A stretch of DNA of 64,000 bases, from the NCBI GenBank assembly GCA_003550325.1, contig QKWP01000681.1:55417-119416 (forward strand), written 5' to 3'. The translations under genes and the position numbers were made by a program. Shown here piece by piece: positions 23,010-34,257 of this stretch; within the stretch, counting starts at the first letter, position 1; every line of letters begins with the position of its first letter. The notes under the pieces are model-generated. The model worked only from the letters and a program-made list of their open reading frames with translations, did not search any database and was not told the origin of the DNA. The DNA is from Gigaspora rosea. Lineage: Eukaryota; Glomeromycota; Glomeromycetes; Diversisporales; Gigasporaceae.

Positions 23010-23440
23010 TTTTTTCCAGCTTATTTACGAGTTCCACGAGTAACTTCTTACAATAATTCTTGGTACTCAGCAACGGTCAAGTGGCGGACCAAGGTGATGG
23101 TAGTGTACTTGGAGCAGTACAATTGTTCCACGCTGTGTCCTTCGAAGATATAATAGATGCGTGAAGCAGCAATAAAGTAATGGGGAGTTATTAGTTTTTG
23201 ATAGAAGAATCATTGGCGGAGAGGAATAAGGTTAAGGAGGGAGCCTAAGTAGAAGGTATATACCAAACTTTCAATTCAGTTGCCCAAGCGAAGGGCTCGT
23301 AACAGGAGGTGGTAAATGGCGGTAGCCGTAGTTTCATTGATTTGTTCGATACTAAATGGACAAGGTGCGGGGTCCACGTCAATTGGGTTGAGAACATACT
23401 GGTTATACTGGATTTTCTGGACGGAGGATAGGTTTCTCAA
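23010..23440 (-). pseudogene. Accessory ORF between integrase and 3' LTR (unknown protein)
   Basis: In one minus-strand frame about 135 codons run from near the end of integrase to the LTR with a coherent protein-like composition. It starts around YNQYVLNPIDVDPAPCPF, then SIEQINETTATAIYHLLLRA, and later FEGHSVEQLYCSKYTTITLV and HLTVAEYQELL. Stops interrupt it: two are TGA codons next to arginine-like contexts and two are TAA. This is the position where some Ty3/gypsy elements carry an env-like or other third ORF. I see no signal peptide or membrane segment, so an envelope role is not supported. Family unknown. Confidence 0.6.
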
Positions 23441-23546
23441 TTTTTTTTTTTTTGTCAGTCGTAGAATGTGTAGTTGTGTTTTTCGGTGGGAAAACTTCTT
23501 GTCTTTTATATTTTTCGTTCGTAGTATGGTTTTAATAAATTTTTAT

Positions 23547-24590
23547 TTAAGGTACTTTAAGCACTTTTTCTCCTAGTTCCCTTAGTTTATATGCGCCTTT
23601 TGAGAGATTGTCATGAATGTAATATGGGCCCTTCCATTTGGGGATGAATTTATGGCTATGTGTGCCCATTATTCTTGCATTGTAAAGAAGGACCTTATCA
23701 CCTATTGCAAATTCAGGCTTGGGTAGTATAGGTCGATCATGTTGTTCTTTTTGTTTTTCCTGTATTACTTGTATTTGATGTAATTCTTGTTCACAGGCTT
23801 CAGGTAGATTATGGTCAATCTCGTACATCCTTTGGATAATCGTTTCATTCAGCAAGCTGGCGATTCGCTGAGATGCATGGGTAGCTTGGCTTTCTTTCCA
23901 TAAACCAAGTAAAATGGGGTCTCACAGGTAGAGGCTTGTTTTGTAGTACGGTATGCAAAAAGAATTGGGAAAAGTAGTAAATCCCAGTCGGTTATATTTA
24001 CTATAACCAAGAAATTGCATTATATAAAGTCTTGTTGAAGCACTCTACAAGCCCATTTGTTTGGGGATGATACGGGGTCGAGTACTGGCGCTTGATGGTC
24101 AAAGTCGCGAGTAACTCATCAATAAGCCGATTTCGAAAGTGGGACCCTCGATCAGATAGTAGGTAATTTGAACACCTATGTCTGCATATTATTTTCTCAT
24201 AAATAAACTTTGCTACTTCTTCGGCATTGTCTCGAGGGATGGCACGGGCCTCGGGCCATTTGGTCATATAGTCAGTTGCAACTACTATATACCACTCGGA
24301 CCGGGTTAATAGGTAAGCGTCCTACGATATCAATACCAATCCGGTAGAAGGGTGCGTCAACTGGTATTGAGTGGAGTATGTCTTTGATTCTTCCTGTCCC
24401 ATGCCTTTGACAGGCCTCACATGTCTTGACATATTCACGTATATCACTATACATTTGAGGCCAGTAGTAGTAATTCCAGATTTTATGGAACATGACCTGT
24501 GTTCCAAAATGGGCTCCTGTCAGATGATCATGTGACAGGGTTAATATAGGGTCGAGCTCTCCTTCTCGTAATACTTTCATCCATCTTTTT
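23547..24590 (-). pseudogene. Ty3/gypsy integrase, broken
   Basis: Three minus-strand segments line up. The first (24580-24272) has the zinc-binding HDHLTGAHFG and CEACQRHG (HHCC) and the first catalytic Asp in GIDIVG. The second (24267-24001) has LSDRGSHF (second Asp) and NGLVECFNKTL (catalytic Glu), completing DDE. The third (23855-23547) has the C-terminal IGDKVLLY and FIPKWKGPYYI segment typical of gypsy integrases. A frameshift in the LPINP region near 24310 and a gap near 23990-23860 break it. No chromodomain is evident. Confidence 0.88.
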
Positions 24591-24599
24591 TTTATATAG

Positions 24600-26200
24600 G
24601 TTCCTGTGCTTTGTTTAAAATGCTCGACTTTTCCTTTTCAACCATTTTTGATTTGGGCGGCGAAGTGCTGCGGATACCGCCAGTACCGTAATTAGTTGTT
24701 TAGGGCTACATATTGCTATGGATCCATTGCTGATAACCTTGTCGTTGGTCTTTTAGGTTTAATAATTTTGCCAGGACACCGACTACCTGGTCTGAATTGA
24801 GTTTTACATCAGATTTGGGATGGTATATTCATAGGTGTAGCTTTGGTTATCTTCGCAGAGTGTAGTTCTTCTACTACACCCTGTTAGTTTTTAATTTTGT
24901 ATGCTTTCTCGCAGTAGAGTCCTAAAGCCTTGCTCTTTCTTTCTTGCTCTTTCTTCTAGCTTAGTGGTGCTTTCTCCTATTTTAGGGTAAGTTGAGTCTT
25001 TTTCTTCCTCCTTTTATCAGTCGGATTTCACTTATAGGTATCTCCTGTTCATCTTTTTCCATGCCAATTTCATCCTGATGGTGGTATCCACCCTTATGGA
25101 TATCTTTCTAGATACTCTTTCTAGCTCTTTTCTCGAGCATGTAACGTAGGTGGGGTTATGCTATGATACCCAGCCAGTGCTTTCTTTAAGTCTTATCTGG
25201 CATGTGATACAGACGTGTCCTTTCTTATTTCTGTCCTTTCTTCTTTAATTGTTATATTGTTTTTAATCTTCTTATTTTCGATTTATACTCTTCTTCAACA
25301 TAGAATTCCCTTTTTTAATTTCTCTTTGTTCTAGGTCCGGTATTTGGAGTCACAGGGTTCACGTGTCATGACCCTTCAATAGTTCAATTGAATAGAGCCC
25401 TTCTCCTCGCTCTATCCTATCCCAATCAACCATACTCAATTATCGGGTCTGTTATACAAGGGTTTGCAAAAAATTTTTTTTTTCAACTTCATTCCTTTAG
25501 ACACTATCATAGGTCTCCCAATCGATGTGTTTGTCAAAAGGTTGAGCCCATTCCTCGGGGTCGATATCCATGTGGAAGCTTATACTATTGTTAATGCTGG
25601 AATCCTACCAGGTTTGATTTCAGGTGGAGGAAGGATCTTCCACTTTAGAAGTGGTATAATTAATTTCTTCTTCGAATCCAAGTCCCGTAGTCGAATCTCC
25701 TCACTGTGGTAAGTCAATGAAGTAGACTTCGTCTATATCCATGGGTTGTGACTCATGGGTATATTGGTAGGTAGAATTTTTATAGTATCCTACTCATCCT
25801 GTCCAGAATACTTCCCACCATAACTCGTAAGCCAACTGCTGCTATAGCTCTTCTCTGTACCGGCCTTGTTCCGCTTGTGAATTGGTGAGTTCTCATTCAA
25901 ACTTTTGGCTTGAATGCCCAGAGTCGTTTATTTCGTTTTCTTCATCCAGTTCTAACTCTTCGTCCTTATAAAACCATCCGCCGGAGTCTCCTCCGGTCCA
26001 GTCAGAAAGTTCGTCATCAGAGTCATAGTATAAAAGGCTTCTGTTTCTTGAATCGTACCGAAATTACCATCCTTTGGGGTATTTTTTGAGGGACTTTTCC
26101 GGCTTTCTTCAAGCATTCGAGCAGGTACAGCAGTAGTGCACTCTCCCTCCTAGTTCTCTATATCTGCTGCTTTTTGGTAGCAGCTTAAATTTTTTTCTTC
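24600..26200 (-). pseudogene. Long spacer between RNase H and integrase, acidic coding remnant
   Basis: About 1.6 kb separates RNase H from the integrase zinc finger, where most gypsy elements have a few hundred bases or less. In its upstream part the minus strand (about 26030-25890) reads YYDSDDELSDWTGGDSGGWF followed by KDEELELDEENEINDSG, a strongly acidic, low-complexity stretch. Further along coding-like segments alternate with stops in all frames. It may encode a disordered insertion in the polyprotein or derive from captured DNA. No known domain was recognised. Confidence 0.55.
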
Positions 26201-26670
26201 GCTATTATCTATAGGTTTTTCCTCTATCATATGGATAGAGCATTGGTATTATGGTGCTTCCTTCCGGCTTGGTAGATTATTGTAAAGTTGTAGGGTTGTA
26301 ATCGCAGAATCCACTGGGCTCGACGTCCTTTAGGCACAGTATTCTGGAGCTACTTCAACGCAGCGTGGTCAGTTACAATAGCAAATGGTTTGTACCCAAG
26401 ATAGTGGTAGAAGTGTTTGATTCTCTATATTATAGTATAGCACTCGAACTCGGTGGCAGTCTAATTTCGCTCAGCTCGGGTAAGACTTTTGCTGGCATAG
26501 ACTATGACATATTCTTTCTTGTCCTCGCCTTTCTGCGCCAATATGGCCCTGCACCCTACTCCAGAAGCGTCAGTCTATAGATAGAAAGTCTTGGAGTTGT
26601 TTGGGTATCTCAACATGAGGGTAGTGATCAAATGAGTTTTTAGTTTTTTGAAGGCTTCTTCCTGTTCTTT
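26200..26670 (-). pseudogene. Ty3/gypsy RNase H, broken
   Basis: The minus strand reads EEAFKKLK, then TDASGVGCRAILAQ (first Asp), TATEFECYTIIY (Glu), FAIVTDHAALK (Asp in the TDH motif) and GRRAQWILRLQPYNL. These are the RNase H landmarks of gypsy pol, lying directly after the RT. Several TAG codons stand where W or Y is expected, for example after YL before TDAS and after ALK. Confidence 0.85.
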
Positions 26671-26673
26671 ACT

Positions 26674-27653
26674 CTATACGTATTTAACATCCTTTTCCAG
26701 GAGGTGATATAGGGCCTTGGCAGTGGTTGCAAATTTTGGGATAAAGCACCTATAATAGGAGGCTAAGCTGATTAATCCTTGGAGTTGCCGGAAGTTGGTT
26801 GGAGTGAGAAAATTTTTTACTTTTTCGACCTTAGATGGGTCCGGCTCAATTCCGTTACTTCCAACCACGTGTCCCAGAAACTGGATATTAGACTTAAAGA
26901 GCTCACATTTTTCTGGGTTTAGTTTTAACCCTGCAGCTCTAATTTTGTTAAAGACCTTCTTGATATGGTCTACGTGGTCCCAGAACATCTGAGAGAATAT
27001 GATAATGTCGTCCAAATATACTGCCAAGTATTGGTCCAAAAATTCGTGAAGTATATTGTTCATGGTCCGTTGAAAGGTGCCCAGGACATTACATAGCCCA
27101 AACAGCATCACTTTAAAGGCATAGACCCCTGTTTAGTGACAAAGGCAGTCTTTTCTTGATCTTTGGGTTTGACTCCAATTTGCCAGTAACCACTGGCTAA
27201 ATCGAGACTCGAGAACTACTTTTCCTTGCTGAATGTTTTCAATAGGTTATCGATACGTGGGAGTGGGTAAGCATCCTTTTTCGTCATGGCATTCACTCTA
27301 CGGTAGTCCACACATAATCGCTGGTTTCCATTCTTTTTAGGAACGATTACTACAGGTGAGATCCAGGGGCTTTTTAGTTCGTATATAAGCCCATTTTGCA
27401 GGAGCTGCTGGATTTCTTTATTTAGAAATTCTTGTTCATCTGAGGCAATACAGTAGGCGGCCTGTTTAATTGGCTTGACATCTCCTGTATCAATTTCATG
27501 CTGGACTTGGGCAGCATAACCCAACTGATCTAGCTCGGAGGTAAATGACCTCTTGTAATTATTTAAAATAAGTTTCACTTCTTCTTTTTGCTCCCCACTT
27601 AAAGAGTCTACTTCTACTAAATTCTCTATGGTTTCTTTAGAGGTTAGTTCCAC
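26674..27653 (-). pseudogene. Ty3/gypsy reverse transcriptase, broken
   Basis: The first segment (27653-27216) has [15 protein letters not shown] and [12 protein letters not shown] (RT domains 1-2) and [10 protein letters not shown] stop precedes FSSLDLASGYWQIGVKPKDQ (motif A). The second segment (27111-26674) has MMLFGLCN (motif B) and YLAVYLDDIIIF with both catalytic aspartates, followed by KCELF and IQFLGHVVG. The active site is intact, but a stop near 27214 and a frame break near 27120 disable the ORF. Confidence 0.9.
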
Positions 27654-27654
27654 T

Positions 27655-28265
27655 TCTTATCTATTTCCACGGTGGGTAATTCTTCAACGGCCGTTAGATA
27701 GATTACTGGGTTACCGGGTTCTAGACTGGGGTTAGTATGTAGGTTGGTATTATCTCTGGCTTCGTCAGAGTAATAGCTTTCTACTTCTTCGAGGTTTTCC
27801 TTATCATAGTTGTTAAAGTAGTCATCATCATCATTATAGGTTTCCGGGTGGGCGATTGACAGGCACTCCTTGGCTTGGTAAATGGGTGCTTTAATATTTT
27901 TACCTAGGTAACTGAGGATGGGTGCTTTAATATTTTTACCTAGGTACCTGAGGAATATCTTTCCTTCATCGAAGTAGAGTCTGGCACAGACCTTTTGAAA
28001 CCAGTCCATCCCTAACAACAATACTTTTTTCAGATTTTTGAGTATCTGAAAGTTGGTAGGTACCATGACGTTCCTAATAGCTAGTTTAGCACCTGGTATT
28101 TTCCCTAAGGCCCTTTCTTTAGTTCCATTGGCAATGACTACCACCGTATTTGACGGCTTGGTAATTTTAAGGCCTAAGTTATCTGCCAACTTTTTGGATA
28201 AAATACTGACAGCAGCCCCAGTATCTAGTACGGCTAATATAGGATTATTTTTTATCCTTATATAA
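27655..28265 (-). pseudogene. Ty3/gypsy aspartic protease (retropepsin)
   Basis: Minus-strand coding begins NPILAVLDTGAAVSILSKKL, with the DTGA active-site motif, and continues to VLLLGMDWFQK, the conserved LGMDWF block of gypsy proteases. It overlaps the RT segment at its end. A 36-bp perfect-length tandem duplication (about 27880-27951) repeats SYLGKNIKAPI in frame; the two copies differ slightly. This region is one of the longest uninterrupted parts of the element. Confidence 0.88.
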
Positions 28266-28299
28266 CATTTTGCAGCTGTAGTTCAGGTACTGGGGTTGG

Positions 28300-29735
28300 T
28301 TCAGCTAAATTGGTTTCTTCTGCCGTCGTTATCAAAGGGTGCCAGAGGGCTTGGAACAAATTCTGTCTTTGCTTAGGGACTTGAAGCAACTAACCATAAG
28401 TAGCATTGGCCCGCTGGTTTAATAAATTTTCTGCTATATTATAAGGTGGCATCAAATCTACTATGGAGGGTCCTCTTCTACGCCTTGGTCGATTATTAGC
28501 TCCCGTCAGTGAGGGTGTGACAAAAAAGGGTCTTGCTTCAGATGATCTTCTTCCATCGGAGTGGGTCGATTTTGCTGTGTGAGGCCCTGCTGAGCTTCTT
28601 TGCCTTGTTCCAGGACAACCCTCTTTCTTAGCCTATCATTCCAGTTATTTTCTCCCTCAGGCCTATCTCGCCGCTTAACTGCATAAACTTCTTTCTTTGG
28701 TTCAGGAGAAATAACGTCACACATATTAATAGGGCAGGTTTGGTTGCTATTACGGTTAGGCGCAGTAGGGGTCCTTCCGTAGGTTTGGCGGGCTCGAGAG
28801 GGCAGTTTAGGGCGATATGATCTCGTCCTTTACAATTATAGCATTTAATTCCTCCCGAGGTCGGTATGGGGGCTAGTGAGTTCTTCGTTGGGATTGGGGC
28901 AAGCTGACTTTTACCACAGTAGCGAAACTGGTCGTTAATTTTTCATAAATAGCAGCCATTTGTTGCAATTTTTTATTTAGGTCGTCAAGAAGTTGGTGGG
29001 TAGGTCCATTATTAGCACTCCTTCTCTTGTAATAATCGCCTGTTTCTACTTTTCTGGCGGCAGTTATGGCTTCGTCCAAATTTTCTGGGTTACTTAGAGA
29101 CATCAGCGCCGCAGTTTGTCCCTGAAGTTCCCCCAGGAATATTCGAACACGTAGGCAGCCAGTAGTTGATTATCAGGGTCTACTCGTTTCAACAATTTTT
29201 TAAATCTGTAGACATATTTATCGGTCTTCTCCCCTTCATCCTGTACTAGAGTGTTTAGCTCCACCTGGCATTGGTGCCTTCATTCCGGCGTAGCGAAGTA
29301 TTTCACGAGAGACTGGACAAAACTATTGTTAGGATTTGCTTCGTCATCCCAAAAGAGTAGGTCTTCTTTGTTATCATTGTACCAAGTGCGGCAATACCAG
29401 CTAAGTACACTGAAGACACCCTGAAGCATTCCTCATTTTTCTAGCAGTGGTCCAATTATTAGCATCAGCGGCCCTTTCGAATGCTTCAATCCATTCAACA
29501 GGGTCTTCATTATCTTCACCTTTAAAAGTCTTAACATGGACCTAATTATTTTCCCGTGGCTTGGAGGTACATCATACATAGCTACATTTCAAAAAGCTTG
29601 AGCGATTTCTCTAAGTAAGTCCTGCATGAGGTTTCGATTCTCGGGTGCTTCCTCATTAGCTTGCAACCCGTGCGGTGAAAGGGGTCTTTCTTCGTTCATG
29701 GCTCCTTCGATTTCAAAATTACCAAGGTCAGACAT
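28300..29735 (-). pseudogene. Ty3/gypsy Gag, broken
   Basis: Minus-strand ATG at 29735-29733 starts MSDLGNFEIEGAMNEERPLS. A stop follows after about 50 codons, with coding resuming as FKGEDNEDPVEWIEAFERAA, the typical start of a retrotransposon gag domain. Further on YVYRFKKLLKRVDPDNQLL fits the C-terminal part of that domain. A zinc knuckle CYNCKGRDHIALNC (CCHC) lies near 28845-28800. Downstream, EPKKEVYAVKRRDRPEG and a linker lead to the protease. Several stops and frameshifts are present. Gag would package the RNA in virus-like particles. Confidence 0.82.
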
Positions 29736-29810
29736 TTTCTTTGAGTAAGACTTATAAACAGCTTGGTTGTGCCGGTTGGGTTTGTGATTGGTTGTGATTG
29801 GAGGAGTCAG

Positions 29811-29827
29811 ATCTCAGTCACTACCAA
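29811..29827 (-). other. Putative primer binding site
   Basis: Just inside the 5' LTR the minus strand reads TGGTAGTGACTGAGATC. A TGG start next to the LTR is what a tRNA 3' CCA end would pair with. The tRNA is not identified. Confidence 0.5.
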
Positions 29828-29828
29828 A

Positions 29829-30963
29829 TGTGAGGGTGTAAATGTTCATAACAAATAATAATAACTATAACTAGCTACTTTTCTATCCTAAACTATTAGT
29901 ACTATATATCCACAAGACTTAAATCCTAATGTGGTAGGCGGGAAAAGGCGTTGATTGACTTGGTCCAAGAGTTAGGGCTTAAGGTCTTGCTGCGGCGTTT
30001 CCAAAATAAGATAAGTATTTCCTATATATATATTTCCGGTATTGCTTTCTTTATTAAGAAGGCACTAATTAATATCTTTCTTTCTTTCTTTAGTTTGAAA
30101 ATGGTCGATTTTAGTCGTGGACTGGATTTATGGTGTCACAGGACAAGAGCAATCAGGTTGCCGATTGGAGTTGACATGATTTTCTGATCCGGTTTGAGGA
30201 TGATCCCACATGTTGGCAGAGTATGGAAATTAATTAGCGGGGTAGTTAATTGTACGATAAATAAGGTAATCAATGATCTAATCAATACGGGTTTTTATAT
30301 AAATTGATTTTGTCAATTACTAAGCCTTTTATTCTTTTATGCTTTTAGTTGACGAAATCGGGTTTTACGATATTCTCAGGGTTACGATTAATATGAAAGG
30401 GATTTTTGGGGTACAAAAATGTCAAAGTTTCGAAGGGAAGTTTGTCTTTACTTTCAGTTGGAAAATTCAAAGGAAACAACTACTAACACTTCTACTCTTA
30501 TTTCGAAGGTTATTTTTGAACTCCACACTTGAGTTAGCTTTATTTGAACGACAAGAGGTCAGGTATTTATACTTTTTACATTGCTGCGTTTTCTTACAAT
30601 GTTGATATAAATTTATCAAGTCCTAACTAGTTTTTTCTACATTATATTTGATATCCTTGATATATCAAATATATTTGATATATTTAATATATCTGATATA
30701 TTTGATATATCTGATATATCTAATATATCTGATATATTTGAGATATTTGATATATTTACTATCTCAGATTGTCGAACCAGGTTAGGGCAGGTAAGGACGT
30801 ACTATATTTCTAGGGGCTTATAGTATTATACACTATACTCAAGGGGTCTTATACTTTAAACATACATAATGGTATAACGAAAAAAAACTATATACTTTTT
30901 TATACATAAAAAGAAGACTATAATAGATATTTCAAGGGGTCGGGTACCCTGACGCTTCTCACA
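29829..30963 (-). repeat. Ty3/gypsy 5' LTR
   Basis: 1135 bp, with the same termini as the other LTR and only scattered substitutions relative to it. A TGATATATTTGATATAT microsatellite lies near 30645-30765. The outer edge is directly followed by the ACGT target duplication. Confidence 0.92.
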
Positions 30964-31227
30964 ACGTGATATTAACGTTACGCCGTCCGGCTGTTTCTCG
31001 ACGTACTGAGACTGCCGTGGTTGTTGTTTTCCAGTATCCCAACGTACTGTGGACACTGTGGTATTTGTTTGTGATAAGAAGTTATCCCCGAAGTATTGAC
31101 GACCGAAGCCTTGACTTACCCACTCGCCGAATCTAACACGCCTCCTTCGATACGGTTGTCCGGATTCTGGTTGGTTTGGATTGGTTGGATTTAGGTTGAC
31201 CCGGAAGAGCCGATTTTCCGTTGTCAC
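30964..31227 (-). pseudogene. Proximal part of the unidentified coding remnant split by the Ty3/gypsy element
   Basis: The minus strand from a GTG at 31227 encodes TTENRLFRVNLNPTNPN, QPYRRRRVRFGEWVSQGFGR and ends DGVTLIS at the insertion site, where the frame runs into LTR sequence. Joined across the insertion it continues at 21372. Arginine-rich and relatively GC-rich. No domain recognised. Upstream (31530-31230), coding-like but stop-containing sequence (ESDAESPNDKNTPTSS) may belong to it. Confidence 0.5.
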
Positions 31228-31741
31228 TATTTTTGTTCAGGGTCGACGCTAAACCAGACTTGGTCTCCCACTCGACCGTAACAACGGTCCACAATTTGCA
31301 AATTAATCAATATCGATTAAATTCACTGGTAGTAGATAATAATGAGCTTGTAGGAGTGTTTTTATCATTTGGGGATTCAGCATCAGATTCCTTCAATTTT
31401 TTAAAAAAATTCTACACGAGTTATTTGTCGAAATTCATCTGCGATTCGAAATACAACTGTGATTGGTTTTTAATTAAATGGTCTATTGTGAATTTATCTT
31501 GGGATTTCTACATTAATACAGTGCATTGAAGTATTTGAAATATGCATGAGTTTAAATGGAGCAACAAAAACAAAAATGAATCGGACGTTGTGCGTAATAT
31601 ACGAGTGCCGTTAAAGGAAAATATGTCATTGGGCTTTCAATTGAATATAACGATAACAAGATTTCCCTTGACTGTGCTCTTATATATGTTATGATAATTT
31701 TTATGTTCATCTGACATAGGTGTTAAAAAAATAATAATTTT

Positions 31742-31829
31742 ATTACATGTACGTACAAATTTGAGATTTCTAGTTATAAATTTTTTACATGTACGTACAA
31801 ATTTGAGATTTCTAGTTATAAATTATCGT
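31742..31829. repeat. Tandem duplication, about 45-bp unit
   Basis: TTACATGTACGTACAAATTT followed by GAGATTTCTAGTTATAAATT occurs twice in a row. The region 31530-32320 otherwise has no gene that I can recognise. Confidence 0.8.
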
Positions 31830-32320
31830 TATATGTCAGAAATGTGATTTTATGGTGAATTAAAAATTTTGTGAAATCTAGTGTTAGCAATTACCTTTTA
31901 GGATTCTACTAATCCCAAACTAGTAAATTTGGGTCGCAACCCAGTTGGAAGCATTGACGCCGCTAAAATAAGTGTAGCGCTTTAAAACTGCAAGATTAAA
32001 AATACAATTTTATTTTTTTTATTTATTATTTGTTTATTTTTTTTGCTTAAAAGTGAGTTATCATAATGCATATATTTAACCATTTTTTTGTATAAACTAA
32101 AACGTTTAACTAGTTTAAAAAGATTAATCGCGATTAACAATATTAGTACCAGCTTACATGTTTATAGTAGGGTGAGTATAAAAATTATTTACTAATTAAT
32201 GTATTCGATAAATATGTGATATAATAAACAATGGTTATTACTTACAGCTTATGCGAAAATATATTAGTTAATGAAACCCATCAGCGGCTAAACGGCTGTT
32301 TGATCAATCTAAACGTAAAC

Positions 32321-32638
32321 GGGTGGCAATCAATTAATCGACAATCACTTCACCGACATAACATTTCACCGACAATTATTCACTGACAAGTTCATTTTAC
32401 CGACAGTTTATTTCACCGAAGCTCATTTCACCGACAAAGTAATTTTGGTCATTTTCGTTAGGGTCAGGGTAGAATTAGGTAGAATTAGGGCTAAAGTTAG
32501 TGTGCTTTTTGAAAAAAAACTTGTCGGTGAAATGAACTTCGGTGAAACAAACTGTCGGTAAAATGAACTTGTCGGTGAGTATTTGTCGGTGAAATGTTAT
32601 GTCGGTGAAGTGATTGTCGGCGAAATAATACGACCCCC
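32321..32638. mobile_element. Foldback element built of TCGGTGAAATGA-type repeats
   Basis: The left arm has CAATCACTTCACCGACATAA followed by CATTTCACCGACAA. The right arm ends with the complement. Within each arm the word TTTCACCGACA (or TCGGTGAAATG) repeats four to six times. Outer ends GGGTGGCAATCAATTAATCG and (complement) GGGGGTCGTATTATTTCG agree partly. No coding. The repeated word could be a protein-binding site; the element class is unknown. Confidence 0.7.
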
Positions 32639-32894
32639 TATATACTTACACGAGTAAAAATCTCAAAATGAGAAGAAAATAAATATTTAAGCTTGAGTTA
32701 ACTTATTATAAATCTGCTGAACAATAGTTTTTATTCTCATTAACACGAATGAGATAGAATCAAAAAAGGTGTTTATATATAGTAAATTTCTATGAATTTA
32801 TTTAGATTGTATCAGTTAAATGATTTTTCTAAAAGTACTCATCACTACATATGGTCGTTGACGTGACCTTTTTGCAGCATTCATCAATCGTAAC

Positions 32895-33375
32895 CAGTGG
32901 GACTCACCAGTTTCGAGTAGGTCTAAATCCGAAACCCTTTCGGATTTTTGAAAAAAAATATGAAACCCGAAACCAGAAACTATAATTGACCAATCAAGTA
33001 ATAAATTTGACTTATGAAAATGTCTTTTTTATCGTAACAAAAAAAAAAAAATCCTTGCGAAATTTTAGGTTTATGGAGTCTTTTAACTATTGCCCTGGCC
33101 GAATCCTAATCTCCAACCCAGCTGCTGTTTGGTTTGTTTTTATTAACGTGAAATCAAACCAAACCAAATGATTGGTCATAATAAATGGTGTGCTTAAAAT
33201 TAACTTATGTATACTACTGTTAGGGTTTTGAAAAAGTTTCAGATAAGGTTTTTGGGGTTTCAGGTAGTGTTCTAGAGTTTTTAGATTTCGAGGTTTCGGA
33301 TGAGGTTTCAGATCCTATAATCCGAAACTCGAAACTTTCGGATTTGATCAAAAGGTTTCAGAACCAACTCTGATC
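32895..33375. mobile_element. Decayed TIR element with CCGAAAC repeats
   Basis: AATCCGAAACCCTTTCGGAT near the left and AATCCGAAACTCGAAACTTT near the right lie in opposite orientations and are accompanied by GGTTTC/GAAACC words. The outer ends are only roughly complementary (CAGTTTCGAGTAGG, CAGAGTTGGTTC). The 61-codon ORF inside is not convincing. Confidence 0.45.
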
Positions 33376-34257
33376 GTATCTCAAGACAAGTGACTAGACT
33401 GTTATCAACCTTAACTCACGAATTAAACTCAAGAAAAGTGCTCGAATCATTCGATTGAATTATTTATTCAAGTTTTAATTCGTGTTATGGGCAACTGATT
33501 CATTGATAAGTTTTGTAAATTACGAGTTACAAAAGCAAAATAACTTCAAATAGGACTAACATCATACAAGGTACCACATTTTTCCTCATCATATCCATTA
33601 TAGTTTCACAAGTGGAAATCATACCCTCTTTTCGAAAATAATCCCAGACGTAACTTTGAGTGGATCTATGTTTAGACGCATGTGTAGTTGGTTTTGACTA
33701 CTTTCTTCATTGCAGGGTTCCTCCGGTTCATTAGTACTTTTGTTTGCGTCATGTTTATATAGATGAAATTGGTTTAAAAATCATTATTTTTATTCAATTA
33801 CGTACATAGTTTGCTTAAATTCTAAAGAATTACATATATTCACGTTAAAATTGCACATTATTTATGCTGCATTACAAAATTTATTACTGTAAAGTATTAG
33901 TCTTCATTATACATTAATAATGAACTCACGAGTAATTGTGAAATTATTCGAGTTCACATGTTGATGAATCCAGTCACTACTAAAGGCGTGACCGACATGT
34001 CAAAAAGCTATAAACTGATGATTGTCGTAACGTTAGATATATTACATAATATATTACATAACATTGACTTAGGGTGTTCTCAAGCTGCACGTTCGATGGA
34101 CCAGCTAGTGATCATCATAGTGCACAACCGATAGTATGGATGTTGAGGACCAATAATATGGATGATCATATGATTGAAATATGCTCACATATCTACCTCA
34201 TTGTAATTAATTTATGATCGTGTCGATGCTCAAATATTACAATAGATGGAATATTGA

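Larger units (their letters stand above)
21373..30963 (-). mobile_element. Ty3/gypsy LTR retrotransposon with both LTRs and TSD
   Basis: The LTRs begin TGTGAGG and end TCTCACA (plus-strand reading) and lie at 21373-23008 and 29829-30963. Outside them is a 4-bp duplication, ACGT (21369-21372 and 30964-30967). Internal coding is on the minus strand in the order gag, protease, RT, RNase H, spacer, integrase, accessory ORF. RT before integrase is the Ty3/gypsy order. Each domain is recognisable but has stops or frameshifts, so this copy is not autonomous. Its base composition is clearly more GC-rich than the surroundings, suggesting a comparatively recent arrival. Confidence 0.92.

Noticed and set aside
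23010..23440. Envelope protein at the env position of the gypsy element
   Set aside because: No signal peptide, furin-type site or membrane anchor is visible, so I describe it only as an unknown accessory ORF.
30856..30963. C-terminal 36 residues of the minus-strand ORF at 31227-30856
   Set aside because: These codons are LTR sequence read by accident; only 31227-30964 is the older coding remnant.
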